Source of the DNA: Dehalococcoidia bacterium
GTDB taxonomy: Bacteria; Chloroflexota; Dehalococcoidia; Lucifugimonadales; Lucifugimonadaceae
Length of the DNA stretch: 64,000 nucleotides
Reading direction: 5' to 3'
NCBI GenBank assembly: GCA_022819585.1
Contig: JAJEGY010000006.1
Location: forward strand, 47,340-111,339
Shown here: in pieces, positions 1 to 9,339 of the stretch
Position numbering within the stretch: position 1 is the first letter of the stretch
How the letters are laid out: each line of letters starts with the position of its first letter
Position numbers and translations under genes: made by a program
Notes under the pieces: generated by a model
Databases searched by the model: none
What the model saw: only the letters and a program-made list of their open reading frames with translations
Told to the model about the DNA's origin: nothing

Positions 1-86
1 GGCACCAGCGGCTGTTGCAACATAGACGGCTTTGTAGACGGACACTCCCACAACCAAAATCAACCTTCAACAAATCTTCTAAAAAC

Positions 87-116
87 TTGACATCCCGACA
101 TTGTACGTAGTACAAC
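87..116 (+). promoter_or_regulatory. Sigma-70-type promoter in front of structured RNA A
   Basis: A perfect -35 hexamer TTGACA lies at 87-92. A -10-like TACAAC follows at 111-116 after 18 bases (GTACAA with 17). The spacer carries the palindrome TACGTA, a block also present in the promoter at 63234. Transcription would start near 122 and run rightward into a stretch with no convincing protein gene. The -10 is weak by consensus, so activity is inferred. Confidence 0.55.
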
Positions 117-121
117 AGTAG

Positions 122-1060
122 ACAGAAGCCCGGACCGGCGGCGGTCGGAAAGGGCGACGAGAAACATCGTCGCGTCTTCAGGAAGCGTGCACAACCCTGA
201 GTGACGCCATCGATTTCAGTCTCAGCGGTCTGCAGGCGGGAGCACACATGGAGGGAGGAGAGCAAATGTCCGAACCGACGGCCAAGATCCGCGGCGGCAC
301 GCGCACGAATCTCTCCGCGCCGGTGCCCGCACTCGCCCCCGACGGAGGGCGGAACGACGACCTTAAACAAACCCCGGGCGACGGGGGATCAGGTGCAGCA
401 AGGTACGGATGCGCGGCCGAACTGCGGGACCGCGCCGCGGCTGAGGCGGAAACCGCCGAAGCCGCGCCGGCCAGACGGGATGCCCGCACCCTCTTGACGC
501 GAGAGGGCGCGGCCGGAAGGACGTCTAGTAAAAACGTCCCGACGGATACAGGCCCGGTGAAGATTCGATACGAGCGGTCCCTTATGCCCACCACGTCGTC
601 CGCTTCGGCGGGCGGACGGCCACAGCGCTCAGCTTCCAGTGAAGAAGGAAGTGAAGACGAGAGACACCGGGCAGCCCGCCCGACCTCTCAACAGTCAGGC
701 GGTTCATGGCAACGCCGGCGGCGCTGGAAACCTGCGAAGCGCAGAAAACGTCGCACGCGATCTGGAGACGCGGCGATGATTCGACCATACAGTTCCAGCC
801 ATGACCCATGGCTGCCCTCCCAGGCGGGAGATACGGCCCGAGGACGAAACATTTCGGACGACGAAGATGCGGGGCGTCCTCGACAAGAGGAATATATCCG
901 AGGGACGGAAGGCGGAGGCGCGGATGATGAGGCGCTCTCTCGCTGGAGAGGGGCGGTTCAAACGAACAAAAGGGTCAACCACAGAAACAATCTGAACAAC
1001 AGCTGAAGCAGAACAACAAGACCGACCAGCACCGGAGGCCATCCCTGATCGGCCTCCCCG
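122..1060 (+). ncRNA. Putative large structured non-coding RNA A
   Basis: This stretch has no recognisable protein in any frame but contains many perfect stem-loops in the plus-strand transcript. Examples are GACCG/CGGUC with a GCGG loop (133-146), GCGACGA/UCGUCGC (154-173) and CCCUCUUG/CGAGAGGG with an ACG loop (489-507). Others are GGACGU/ACGUCC (519-539) and a nine-pair hairpin at 595-620 containing UUCG. A composite domain is closed by UGCGGG (423-428) with CCCGCA (483-488). It encloses CGCGGC/GCCGCG, a UGA/GAA internal loop and GGCGG/CCGCC. The last clear hairpin is GGAGGCC/GGCCUCC at 1034-1057; no U-tract follows, so the 3' end is uncertain. The length and ornateness recall large RNAs such as GOLLD or ROOL, but I recognise no family signature. 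A 252-codon Arg/Gly/Ser-rich open frame (248-1006) is the competing reading. Confidence 0.5.
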
Positions 1061-1089
1061 AAGCCCGACGGAAAAAACACCCGTCAGGC

Positions 1090-1204
1090 GATTAAACGCG
1101 CCCAAGCCCCTTTCGCAAAGCGAAGGGGGCGCGTGAGCGCAACGAGAGCGGGGGATGCCCGCGAAAGGGAACCTAAGGACGAACAGCCAGGATTAAACGC
1201 GCCC
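1090..1204. repeat. 87-bp mini-element flanked by 14-bp direct repeats
   Basis: The 14-mer GATTAAACGCGCCC occurs at 1090-1103 and again at 1191-1204. The second copy includes the stop codon of the SDR gene. The 87 bases between contain an inverted repeat (CCCTTTCGC/GCGAAGGGG) and a CGGGGGATGCCCGC motif that reappears in altered form near 50130. The arrangement looks like a small non-autonomous insertion that duplicated a 14-bp target at the gene's 3' end; a simple local duplication is the alternative. Confidence 0.55.
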
Positions 1205-2008
1205 CTCCGGCATAGTATTCCCCTTAAATCCCGCCGTAACTCCACCATCCACCAACAGCTCCGATCCCGTAATATACGAAGCCTCCTCCGAGGCCAAAAA
1301 ACAGACCGCATTCGCAATCTCCTCAGGCTCACCCCAGCGCCCTAACGGCACCCTCTCAGACCGCCAATCCCTCTCCGAATCCACGGCGTAGATATGCTCC
1401 GTGAACGGCGTGTGAACCCACCCCGGCAACACCGAGTTGCACCGTATCCCAAACTTCGCCAACTGGATCGATGACGCTCGCGTGAAATGCAACATCCCAG
1501 CCCGTGACATCGCGTACGCCGATCCATACTCCCCAGCGAACTTCCCGGCCATCGACGACAAATTCACGATCGCTCCGCCACCAGCATCCGTCATCGCCGG
1601 TATCACAGCACGCGTACCCAACAATATCCCCGTCGTGCTGATCTCCATCACCCTCTTCCACTCATCGACATCCACGTCGTAAAGCGTCCCACGATCCTGC
1701 ATCCCCGCAAGATTCACCAAGATATCCAACCGACCAAACTCTTTCAATGTGCGTTCAACCACCTCACCCCAATTCGCCTCATCCACAACATCCAACCGCG
1801 CATAGATCGCCTCATACCCCTCGCTCCGCATCTGCTCCGCCGACGCCTCTCCCGACTCATCCTGAATATCCGTAATCACAACCTTCCCACCCTCCTCCAA
1901 AATCTTCCACGCCGTACACCCGCCAAACCCCATCCGCTGACCTCTCATCGACGACGCCGATCCCGACAACAACGCAACCTTGCCTTCAAATCTCTTCCTC
2001 GCACTCAT
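1193..2008 (-). CDS. SDR-family oxidoreductase with altered motifs
   Basis: This is a short-chain dehydrogenase/reductase of 271 residues, expected to be a soluble NAD(P)-dependent oxidoreductase of unknown substrate. I chose the ATG at 2008 because AAGGGGG precedes it and the fold begins there (KVALLSG); the ORF track start at 2065 would intrude into the upstream gene. Visible SDR landmarks are the NLAG-type motif near residue 99, SSMAG (Ser152), and Tyr165. Two features are odd. The nucleotide-binding turn carries an insertion before GFGG, and the Lys four residues after the catalytic Tyr is Arg169 (YAMSR). The C-terminal GGVTAGFKG-like end is typical of the family. It is last in the rsmA-ispE-membrane protein series on the minus strand. 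Confidence 0.85.
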   Translation of the reverse strand: MSARKRFEGKVALLSGSASSMRGQRMGFGGCTAWKILEEGGKVVITDIQDESGEASAEQMRSEGYEAIYARLDVVDEANWGEVVERTLKEFGRLDILVNLAGMQDRGTLYDVDVDEWKRVMEISTTGILLGTRAVIPAMTDAGGGAIVNLSSMAGKFAGEYGSAYAMSRAGMLHFTRASSIQLAKFGIRCNSVLPGWVHTPFTEHIYAVDSERDWRSERVPLGRWGEPEEIANAVCFLASEEASYITGSELLVDGGVTAGFKGNTMPEGRV

Positions 2009-2042
2009 TCCCGGTAACCCCCTTATTTGCCAACTAATCTCG

Positions 2043-2471
2043 TCAAGTCCGATTCTGCAACGCAATCACCGCGTTCGGAACCAAAAACCCATAAATCCCA
2101 AACGCCAACACCAGACTCACAACTCCATGCACCCACCTATCCCTAAGAAAGAACATCGCAACCCCGCCGAACATCACCAAGACCACAACCACCGCAACCA
2201 GATACTCCGAACTCGGCACCAGTTCCAACACCGCATCATCACCAATCACAGCATCCGCAACTAAAGCCGCCACAACGCCTACCATCGTCCACAAGATCAC
2301 CAATCCGAACACAACCACCGTCACCAGATTCGCTGATCCTCCCTCTTCAATCCGCCGCTGAATGAACTGCGGCGGCCTCGACGCAAACAGAATCGCCGCA
2401 TGAGCCGAAGCGATCAACCCCATCAAAGTCCCTACCAACATCCCGGCCAAAATATCCAACGCAACCGTCAT
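2043..2471 (-). CDS. Small four-helix integral membrane protein
   Basis: This is a 142-residue hydrophobic protein with about four predicted transmembrane helices: residues 3-25, 50-72, 88-108 and 114-135. A short acidic/basic loop (RRIEEGG) follows the first helix. I recognise no family and no catalytic motif. Its ATG overlaps the stop of ispE by four bases, so translation is probably coupled, and it is followed by the SDR gene. Function unknown; a role in membrane or isoprenoid biology is suggested only by position. Confidence 0.75.
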   Translation of the reverse strand: MTVALDILAGMLVGTLMGLIASAHAAILFASRPPQFIQRRIEEGGSANLVTVVVFGLVILWTMVGVVAALVADAVIGDDAVLELVPSSEYLVAVVVVLVMFGGVAMFFLRDRWVHGVVSLVLAFGIYGFLVPNAVIALQNRT

Positions 2472-3352
2472 CGACCCGCTCCAATCTCGATACGCGGCGC
2501 TAACCCGACAGAAAACGCATCACAACCCGCACGCGCCTTCATCAACAACGCCCAAGCCGTACCAACCTCCTTGCTTGGAGCAATCCCAAACATCGACGGC
2601 CCGGCACCCGTCAACACAACATCCGACGCCCCCAACCGCTCGAACGCTGTGTAAACCTCCTGCCAACCATCAAACGCATGAGGTGCCACCTGCTGAAAAA
2701 CGTTGTACATGAACGCCGGGTGACAGTCCCCTTTCTCAATCATTCTCGCCGCCAGCTTCCGAGTCAAACTTCCAGTCGTAAACGACGCCGGGCTCAACAG
2801 CCCAAACAATCGGCCCGTCTTAGTCACACCCGACCCGCGATCCCCAACGTCCGGCGTAACAATCACGAACCACTCGTGCTCGGGAGCCGGCAGCCGCTCG
2901 AGCACTTCACCTCGACCACTAACCAATGCAGTTCCTCCGCTAACCAGAAACGGAACATCTGAACCCACCTTCGCCCCAATCTCTACCAACTCACCTTCCG
3001 ACAACCCCAACTCCCACAACCGATTCAACCCTCTCAAAGTAGCTGCCGCGTCTGCCGATCCGCCACCCAGTCCAGCAGCAACAGGAACCCGCTTCCGCAA
3101 CGCAATCCTTGCTCCCCTTCCAACCCCCGCCTCATTCCGCAAAACCTCAGCCGCCTTCACTACCAAATTGCCGTCACCAGCCAACGACTCCTCTGAACAC
3201 TCAAACTCAATCCCGTCACCATCCTCAAACGCCAACTCATCCCACAAATCCACCGTCTGAATAATCGACGCCAGATCGTGATATCCATCCTCGCGTTTCC
3301 GAAGCACCTCCAGAGTCAAATTCAACTTCGCATACGCACGCTCGACAATCAC
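2468..3352 (-). CDS. ispE: 4-diphosphocytidyl-2-C-methyl-D-erythritol kinase
   Basis: IspE phosphorylates CDP-methylerythritol at the 2-position, the fourth step of the non-mevalonate isoprenoid pathway, in the cytoplasm. The 294-residue protein has the GHMP kinase layout. The substrate motif AYAKLNL holds the likely catalytic Lys9. The ATP loop PVAAGLGGGSADAAA spans residues 90-104, and SDVPF contains the likely catalytic Asp132. Length is normal. The start is GTG, 12 bases after rsmA. An rsmA-ispE order is common in bacteria, and it continues here into a membrane protein whose start overlaps the ispE stop. Confidence 0.96.
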   Translation of the reverse strand: MIVERAYAKLNLTLEVLRKREDGYHDLASIIQTVDLWDELAFEDGDGIEFECSEESLAGDGNLVVKAAEVLRNEAGVGRGARIALRKRVPVAAGLGGGSADAAATLRGLNRLWELGLSEGELVEIGAKVGSDVPFLVSGGTALVSGRGEVLERLPAPEHEWFVIVTPDVGDRGSGVTKTGRLFGLLSPASFTTGSLTRKLAARMIEKGDCHPAFMYNVFQQVAPHAFDGWQEVYTAFERLGASDVVLTGAGPSMFGIAPSKEVGTAWALLMKARAGCDAFSVGLAPRIEIGAGR

Positions 3353-3364
3353 AACATCACACCA

Positions 3365-4195
3365 TCAATCAGAACTCGCGCCAACAAGGTCCCTCACACC
3401 TCGCCACTCCCTCAACAAGGACAACCACTCCTCAATCCCCAAAGTAGCCGGCCTACGTTCGCTGTCTATCCCGGCCCGCTCAGTCATCTCTTTGACTTCA
3501 CCAGTCGTCATCTGCAAACCATTCGACAACGAGTTATGCAGCTGCTTCCGACGTCCCAAAAACGCCGACCTTGCCAGTTTGAAAAGGTCTTGAACATCCT
3601 TCCCATCAACCAACGGCTCCGCTCTCGGCACCAACTCAATCACCGTCGAATGCACCTTAGGCGGAGGACGAAACGCACTCGGAGGCACACTGAACAACGA
3701 CCTCGGCTCAGCATAAATCTGCACCGCCAGCGACAACAGACTCATCTTCCCCGCCTTCGCGCACATATCCCGCGCAACCTCCCGCTGCAACATCACCGTC
3801 ATACTCGCAGGCCGACGTTCCCGCTCCAAAAACGAACGCACAATCGGCGTCCCGGCATAATACGGCAGATTCGCAACCACCCTGTACCTGTTCGAACCTC
3901 CAAACTCCGGTAACTCTTCAAGATCAACATCCCGAGCATCAGCGTTAACCACGCGTACATCTGGATACTCTCTATACCGATCCCCCATCCTCTGCGCATA
4001 CTTCTCATCCAACTCCACCAGCACCACTGACCCGCCAACTAGATGAGCCTCCTCAACAATCAGATGCGTCAACGCCCCATCGCCAGGCCCGATCTCCATC
4101 ACAACATCACCAACCGAAATCCCAGAAGCGTCAACGATACGCCGCGCGACCGATCGATCCCGCAAGAAGTGCTGCCCAAGTCGTCGGCGCGCCAT
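3365..4195 (-). CDS. rsmA: 16S rRNA dimethyladenosine transferase
   Basis: RsmA (KsgA) dimethylates the two adjacent adenosines in the 3' terminal hairpin of 16S rRNA late in 30S assembly, using S-adenosylmethionine. The 276-residue protein opens with the family signature LGQHFL. It has SAM motif I MEIGPGDGALT near residues 33-43 and the adenine-binding NLPYY motif near residue 109. The C-terminal small helical domain is complete. It is the first protein gene of a minus-strand operon with ispE, a membrane protein and an SDR. The SRP RNA gene lies about 70 bases upstream on the same strand. Confidence 0.96.
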   Translation of the reverse strand: MARRRLGQHFLRDRSVARRIVDASGISVGDVVMEIGPGDGALTHLIVEEAHLVGGSVVLVELDEKYAQRMGDRYREYPDVRVVNADARDVDLEELPEFGGSNRYRVVANLPYYAGTPIVRSFLERERRPASMTVMLQREVARDMCAKAGKMSLLSLAVQIYAEPRSLFSVPPSAFRPPPKVHSTVIELVPRAEPLVDGKDVQDLFKLARSAFLGRRKQLHNSLSNGLQMTTGEVKEMTERAGIDSERRPATLGIEEWLSLLREWRGVRDLVGASSD

Positions 4196-4261
4196 ATTGC
4201 AAATCTACGTGTGGAACTTCAATGCGGCCGCGCACCCCAAGTTCGGAACCACGTTCGAACA

Positions 4262-4497
4262 TGACAAAGGCCTCGGCTCGAATCAGATCACCTCGCGTCG
4301 CCCAAAGTTGACCGCTTACCGCTGCTTCCTTCCGGACCTGACGGGGTTCACGAGACTCTGCCGCGCAAGAACCCGACTCTCAGCACCGAGCATCGAATGC
4401 CAGGGGTTCGAACTGCGAAACCTCCATGAGGATTCCGGCCCTGCTGAGCGGATTGCAGGTTCAGGGCACCGCTAGCTCCCCGCTTGGCACGACCGCA
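4262..4497 (-). ncRNA. ffs: Signal recognition particle RNA, long form
   Basis: On the minus strand the stretch contains the SRP core hairpin GUCAGGUCCGGAAGGAAGCA, with the GGAA tetraloop and the asymmetric loop that binds Ffh. About 130 bases upstream comes GUGCCAAGCGGGGAGCUAGC, then CGGUGCCCUGAACC. I recall this 5' domain from the long SRP RNAs of actinobacteria and relatives, as opposed to the roughly 110-base 4.5S form of E. coli. This RNA guides membrane protein targeting. The ends are estimated from the extent of the recognisable sequence, give or take about 15 bases. Confidence 0.9.
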
Positions 4498-4573
4498 TCT
4501 TTGAATCGTAAACCATCAACCCGATTTCAACGTATCGGCTTATACAAACGCCATCTTTTTACAGGAGGGCAAC

Positions 4574-5509
4574 ATGTCTTGGGTAGACTCGATTCAAATG
4601 GTCACCGAAAACGAAAAATCCGTTATCACTAAAGCCGTCATCCCCGTCGCCGGCCTCGGCACTCGCTTTCTTCCCGTCACTCGAAGCGTCCCCAAGGCCC
4701 TCCTGCCAGTCCTCGAAAAACCACTCATCCAATACGCCGTCGAAGACGCCGTCGAAGCCGGCATCACCGACATCGCCATTATCGAGGACACAAGAAGCGT
4801 CGGCTCCTACTTCCACTCCATGCCCGATCTCGAGGAGAAACTCCGAGATAGCGGACGTGACGAATTCGCCGACCAGATGGTCGAGATCTCAAACCTCGCA
4901 CGCATCACCTCCATCAAACAACTCGAACCCCTCGGCTCAGGACACGCCATCCTCCTCGCACGAAACTTCGTCGGCGACGAACCATTCGTCGTCATCCTCC
5001 CCGACGAAATCCTATGGGGCGAACACTCCTCTACCGCCCAAGTCCTCGACGTCCGAGATCGTTACGGCGGAAACGTCATCGCCGTCTCTGAAACATCTTG
5101 GGACGACGTACACACCAAAGGCATCGTCGCGGGGCCAAACGTCGAACCAACCGTAATCGCCATCGATCAGATGGTCGAAAAGCCCCCTCGCGAAGAAGCC
5201 CCAAGCAACCTCGCCATCATCGGACGCTACGCCCTAGGCCCCGATGTATTCGAGCATCTCAGCAAACTCCGACGCGGCGCCGGTGGCGAAATACAACTCA
5301 CCGACGCCATCATCGACTGCATGGAACACAACAACACCTACGGCGTTATCGTCGACGCAGCCCGTTACGACGCCGGTGTCCCCGAAGGCTTATTCGGCGC
5401 AACTCTTCACCAAGCCGCCAACAATCCAGCCATGCGCCAGATGATCATAGACTTCGCCAACGAGATCCAAGCCGGAAACCTCGCCGAAACCTCCCAATCA
5501 CTTGCGTAA
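4574..5509 (+). CDS. galU: UTP-glucose-1-phosphate uridylyltransferase
   Basis: GalU makes UDP-glucose from UTP and glucose 1-phosphate for polysaccharide and glycolipid synthesis. The 311-residue protein has the nucleotidyltransferase loop [20 protein letters not shown] near residues 28-47, the LPDE metal-binding segment near residue 139 and [10 protein letters not shown] near residue 235, all in normal order. The start ATG is well supported by AGGAGGGC just upstream. The gene converges on lepA, and the two coding ends overlap by 12 bases. Confidence 0.95.
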   Translation: MSWVDSIQMVTENEKSVITKAVIPVAGLGTRFLPVTRSVPKALLPVLEKPLIQYAVEDAVEAGITDIAIIEDTRSVGSYFHSMPDLEEKLRDSGRDEFADQMVEISNLARITSIKQLEPLGSGHAILLARNFVGDEPFVVILPDEILWGEHSSTAQVLDVRDRYGGNVIAVSETSWDDVHTKGIVAGPNVEPTVIAIDQMVEKPPREEAPSNLAIIGRYALGPDVFEHLSKLRRGAGGEIQLTDAIIDCMEHNNTYGVIVDAARYDAGVPEGLFGATLHQAANNPAMRQMIIDFANEIQAGNLAETSQSLA

Positions 5510-7366
5510 CTGCAACACCGCCATGAACGCCTCCTGCGGTACCTCCACCGCACCAACCATCTTGGCGCGCCGCCTCTTCCCCTCCTTCTGACGCTCCAGC
5601 AACTTACGCTTACGCGTCACATCCCCACCGTAACACTTCGCCAAGACGTTCTTCCGCAACGCCTTCACATTCGTCCGCGCCACGACCTTTCCACCGATCG
5701 CCGCCTGTATCGGTACCGCAAACATCTGACGCGGGATCAACTCCTTCAACTTCGACGCCAACTTCCGGCCCGTCGCCTCAGCCTCCGACGAATGCACGAT
5801 GCTGCTCAACGCATCCACAACTTCGTGGTTCACCAGAACATCCAGCTTCACCATCTGCGCTTCGCGGTAACCTGCCGGCTGATAGTCCATCGACGCATAG
5901 CCCTGAGTCGCCGACTTCAACATGTCGTGGAAATCCACCAAGATCGCCGACAGCGGAGCCTCATACTCCAACATCACCCTCGCATTCCGACCGGCCCCAT
6001 TCATCGACTCGATAACCGACCCATTTCCCGATCCTGCCGCGTGCGACTGCAGATACTCCATCCGCTTGAATAGCCCCCGCTTATTCGTCACCAACTCCAT
6101 CACATTCCCGTAGTAAGCGATCGGCACGATGATCGACAGATCCACCCAAGGCTCCAATATCTCCGCAATATCCTGCTTATCAGGCAACTTCGATGGGTTG
6201 TCCACATAGATGATCTCCCCGTCGTTCAGCATCACCTGAAACTCCACGCTCGGAGCCGTCGTGATCAACTCCAACTCATACTCCCGCTCCAACCGCTCCT
6301 GCACTACCTCCATATGCAACAACCCCAAGAATCCGCACCTGAATCCGAATCCTAAAGCGGACGACGACTCCGGCTCAAACTCCAACGCTGCATCGTTCAA
6401 CCGCAACTTCCCTAGCGCCTCCCGCAACTCCGTGTAGTCATTCGCATCCGACGGATACAGCCCCGTAAACACCATCGGCTTCTGCGCCTCATACTGCACC
6501 CGAGCCTCAGCCGCCGGATCCTTCATCAACGTCACCGTATCCCCCACCATCACATCGCCCACGTCCTTGATGCCCGTCGCCACATACCCGACCTCGCCGA
6601 CCCTCAACCCTTCCGGCGCCCGCATTACCGACGGCGAGAAATATCCCACCTCCAAAACCTCTCCCTTCGCCCCAGAATCCATGAACACAGCTCGATCCCG
6701 CGCTTTGATCTGACCATCCAGAACTCTCACATAAGCCACAACACCCTTGAACGAGTCGTACTTGCTGTCAAACACCAGCGCCTGCAGCGGTTCTTCCAGA
6801 TCACCAACCGGAGGAGGCGTCAACTCCACGATCCGCTCTAACAGCTCCTCGACTCCTTCTCCCGTCTTACCCGAAACCATCACAATCTCGTCCTCGTCAA
6901 ACCCAAACGTATCCACGATCTCCGCCGCCACCCGTTCCGGTTCCGCTGCCGGCATATCGATCTTGTTGATCGCCGGAATGATCACCAGATCATTCTCCAC
7001 CGCCAGATACACATTCGCCACCGTCTGCGCCTGAATCCCCTGCGACGCATCGACCAGCAGCACCGTCGCCTCACAAGCCTTCAAACTCCTAGACACCTCA
7101 TACGAAAAATCCACATGCCCCGGCGTATCGATCAAATTCAGCTGATAAACCTCCCCATCCCTCGACTCAAACCCCAATCGCACCGCTTGCGCCTTGATCG
7201 TAATCCCCCGCTCACGCTCCAGATCCATCGAATCCAGATGCTGCTCCACTAACTCCCGCTCCGAAACCGCACCCGTCAACTCAATCATGCGATCCGCCAA
7301 CGTCGACTTCCCATGATCGACATGCGCGATGATGCAGAAATTCCGTATGAGGCGCTGGGTGGTCAC
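5498..7366 (-). CDS. lepA: Elongation factor 4 (translational GTPase LepA)
   Basis: LepA/EF4 is a ribosome-associated GTPase thought to act on stalled or mispositioned ribosomes and in 30S biogenesis. The 622-residue protein has the G1 loop AHVDHGKS (residues 14-21), G3 DTPGHVDF, G4 NKID, the EF-G-like domains II, III and V, and the LepA-specific C-terminal domain. It ends in a basic segment with [14 protein letters not shown]. The start is a GTG at 7366 with only a weak SD-like GAGAA. It overlaps galU tail to tail and is divergent from the MBL paralogues, with 58 bases between start codons. Confidence 0.96.
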   Translation of the reverse strand: MTTQRLIRNFCIIAHVDHGKSTLADRMIELTGAVSERELVEQHLDSMDLERERGITIKAQAVRLGFESRDGEVYQLNLIDTPGHVDFSYEVSRSLKACEATVLLVDASQGIQAQTVANVYLAVENDLVIIPAINKIDMPAAEPERVAAEIVDTFGFDEDEIVMVSGKTGEGVEELLERIVELTPPPVGDLEEPLQALVFDSKYDSFKGVVAYVRVLDGQIKARDRAVFMDSGAKGEVLEVGYFSPSVMRAPEGLRVGEVGYVATGIKDVGDVMVGDTVTLMKDPAAEARVQYEAQKPMVFTGLYPSDANDYTELREALGKLRLNDAALEFEPESSSALGFGFRCGFLGLLHMEVVQERLEREYELELITTAPSVEFQVMLNDGEIIYVDNPSKLPDKQDIAEILEPWVDLSIIVPIAYYGNVMELVTNKRGLFKRMEYLQSHAAGSGNGSVIESMNGAGRNARVMLEYEAPLSAILVDFHDMLKSATQGYASMDYQPAGYREAQMVKLDVLVNHEVVDALSSIVHSSEAEATGRKLASKLKELIPRQMFAVPIQAAIGGKVVARTNVKALRKNVLAKCYGGDVTRKRKLLERQKEGKRRRAKMVGAVEVPQEAFMAVLQLRK

Positions 7367-7424
7367 ATTCTCAATCTTACCGAAGCACTAGAATCACGCC
7401 TCTCAAAACCGCTAAACTACCCCC

Positions 7425-8309
7425 ATGCCCAACCACAAACTCCCAACCTCCCTCCACATCATCGGCGCCGGAACCCCCACCCCAACCCCCACTCGCTTCG
7501 GCTCCGCCTACGTCGCAGACGTGGATGGCGAAAAAATCATGTTCGACTGCGGACCCGCAGCGACCCATAAGCTAGTCCAATCCGGCCTCTGGCCTACCGA
7601 CATCGACAACCTATTCTTCACTCACCACCACTTCGACCACGACATCGACTACCCCTGCTTCCTCCTCTGTCGCTGGGACCAGTCCATCGGCAAAGAGAAC
7701 ACCCTCAACGTCTATGGACCAACCCTCACCGAACGCATCACTCACGGCGTCCTCGATAAAGAGGAAGGCATCTTCGCTCATGACTGGATCGCACGCGTAA
7801 ACCACCCCCTCAGCCAGAAAATCCACCAAAACCGTGGCGGTACCCTTCCCCGAAAACCTCCCGTCGTCTACGCGCGAGACATCGGACCCGGCACGGTGAA
7901 AACTTCCGACAAGTGGGAAGTCTCCGCCGCTCCAGCCGAACACGTCCAACCCTACCTCGACTCCCTAGCATACCGACTCGACACCAAGGGCGGAAAATCC
8001 ATCGTCTTCACCGGCGACACCCAGCCCTGCGACTCCGTAACCGAACTCGCTCGTGACGCCGACGTCATGCTCTGCATGTGCTGGGACGACCAAGAAGTCA
8101 TGAACGAAGACGGCGAATCTTACGGACAATGCGGCACCATCGGCGCTGGTGAAATGGCCCAGGCCGCAGGCGTCAAAACGCTAGTCCTCGTCCACATGGG
8201 ACCTAACATCTCCAAACATGGCCCACTAGAAAAAGGCATCGGAGACATCCGAGAGGTCTACTCAGGCAAAGTCCTCTACGCCGAGGAACTTATGAAACTA
8301 GAAATCTAA
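7425..8309 (+). CDS. MBL-fold metallohydrolase, tandem copy 1
   Basis: This 294-residue metallo-beta-lactamase-fold protein resembles the RNase Z/PhnP-type single-domain hydrolases. The metal site motif HxHxDH is seen as HHHFDH at residues 67-72. A later His lies in AEHVQPYLDSL, the bridging Asp in FTGDTQPCD, and a final His in LVHMGP. The position that holds HE in RNase Z relatives reads LCMCWDD. The substrate is unknown. It is almost duplicated by the next gene, seven bases away; long blocks such as DCGPAATHKLV and CRWDQSIGKENTL are identical. No strong SD precedes the ATG. Confidence 0.88.
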   Translation: MPNHKLPTSLHIIGAGTPTPTPTRFGSAYVADVDGEKIMFDCGPAATHKLVQSGLWPTDIDNLFFTHHHFDHDIDYPCFLLCRWDQSIGKENTLNVYGPTLTERITHGVLDKEEGIFAHDWIARVNHPLSQKIHQNRGGTLPRKPPVVYARDIGPGTVKTSDKWEVSAAPAEHVQPYLDSLAYRLDTKGGKSIVFTGDTQPCDSVTELARDADVMLCMCWDDQEVMNEDGESYGQCGTIGAGEMAQAAGVKTLVLVHMGPNISKHGPLEKGIGDIREVYSGKVLYAEELMKLEI

Positions 8310-8316
8310 TCAGTCG

Positions 8317-9198
8317 ATGGGCGCCAAATCCACTCCCAGCCTCTACATCCTTGGAGCAGGCGGACCTCACCCGACACCCTCCCGCTTCGGATCCGCTTTC
8401 GTCCTCGACATCGAAGGCGAAAAGCTCATGTTCGACTGCGGACCCGCCGCAACACACAAACTCGTCAAAGTCGGACTGTTCCCTACCCAAATCGACCACA
8501 TCTTCTTTACCCACCACCACTTCGACCACGACATCGACTATCCCTGCTTCCTCCTCTGCCGATGGGACCAGTCCATCGGAAAGGAAAACACCCTCAGCGT
8601 CTACGGACCTCCTCCCACCGAGCGCCTAACCCACGGCATCCTAGACGAAGAAGAAGGCGTATTCGCCCATGACTGGTACGCCCGCGTCCACTTCCCTATC
8701 TCCCAAAACGTCTATGTAAACCGCGGCGGCACCCTACCACGCAAACCACCAGTCGTCTACTCCCGTGACATCGGACCCGGCACTGTTCGCACCGCCGATA
8801 AATGGGAAGTCACAGCCGCACCAGGCATCCACGTCCAGCCCTATCTAGACTCCCTCGCTTACCGCGTTGACACCGCATCTGGCAAATCCATCGTCTTCAC
8901 CGGCGACACCGAACCATGCGACTCCGTGATCGATCTCGCCCAAAACGCCAACATGATGCTCTGCATGTGCGGCAACGACGACGCAATCATGGAGGCCAAC
9001 GGTCTCAACTACGGCCAGACCGGAACCATCTCCGCCGCCAAAATGGCACAAACCGCCAACGTCAAAACACTCGTCCTCATCCATATGGGCCACCACATCA
9101 CCCAACACGGACCCCTCGAAAAAGCCCTAGGCGACATCCGAGAACACTTCACAGGCCAAGTAATCTTCTCCGAAGAACTCATGAAACTAGAAGTTTGA
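8317..9198 (+). CDS. MBL-fold metallohydrolase, tandem copy 2
   Basis: This 293-residue paralogue of the preceding gene has the same HHHFDH metal motif, the same PGTVRTADKWEV-type block and the same C-terminal EELMKLE ending. By eye roughly three quarters of residues agree. The two differ most at the N terminus and in the segment after LCMC (WDDQEV in copy 1, GNDDAI in copy 2), which probably lines the active site. The pair would be co-transcribed and reads as a recent duplication with possible substrate divergence. Confidence 0.88.
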   Translation: MGAKSTPSLYILGAGGPHPTPSRFGSAFVLDIEGEKLMFDCGPAATHKLVKVGLFPTQIDHIFFTHHHFDHDIDYPCFLLCRWDQSIGKENTLSVYGPPPTERLTHGILDEEEGVFAHDWYARVHFPISQNVYVNRGGTLPRKPPVVYSRDIGPGTVRTADKWEVTAAPGIHVQPYLDSLAYRVDTASGKSIVFTGDTEPCDSVIDLAQNANMMLCMCGNDDAIMEANGLNYGQTGTISAAKMAQTANVKTLVLIHMGHHITQHGPLEKALGDIREHFTGQVIFSEELMKLEV

Positions 9199-9339
9199 CG
9201 CAAGACATCCATCGAAACTCCACCAAACTCCAGCCCGTCTTCCATTTTGATGTCTTACTGATAAAGTGATCTAGTTGCCCAGCGCGCAGATGGGTGTACG
9301 CCTTGCAACTACAGCCGCTTCGAGTTCGGGTCATCTAGC

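Noticed and set aside
248-1006. 252-codon open frame with an SD-like GGAGGGAGGAG at its start
   Set aside because: Composition is Arg/Gly/Ser/Ala-rich without any motif, the other strand also has long open frames here, and the DNA is full of perfect hairpins; more likely a chance frame across a structured RNA.
1034-1080. Intrinsic terminator for RNA A
   Set aside because: The hairpin GGAGGCC/GGCCUCC is real but no U-tract follows on the plus strand, so I list it only as the last helix of the RNA.
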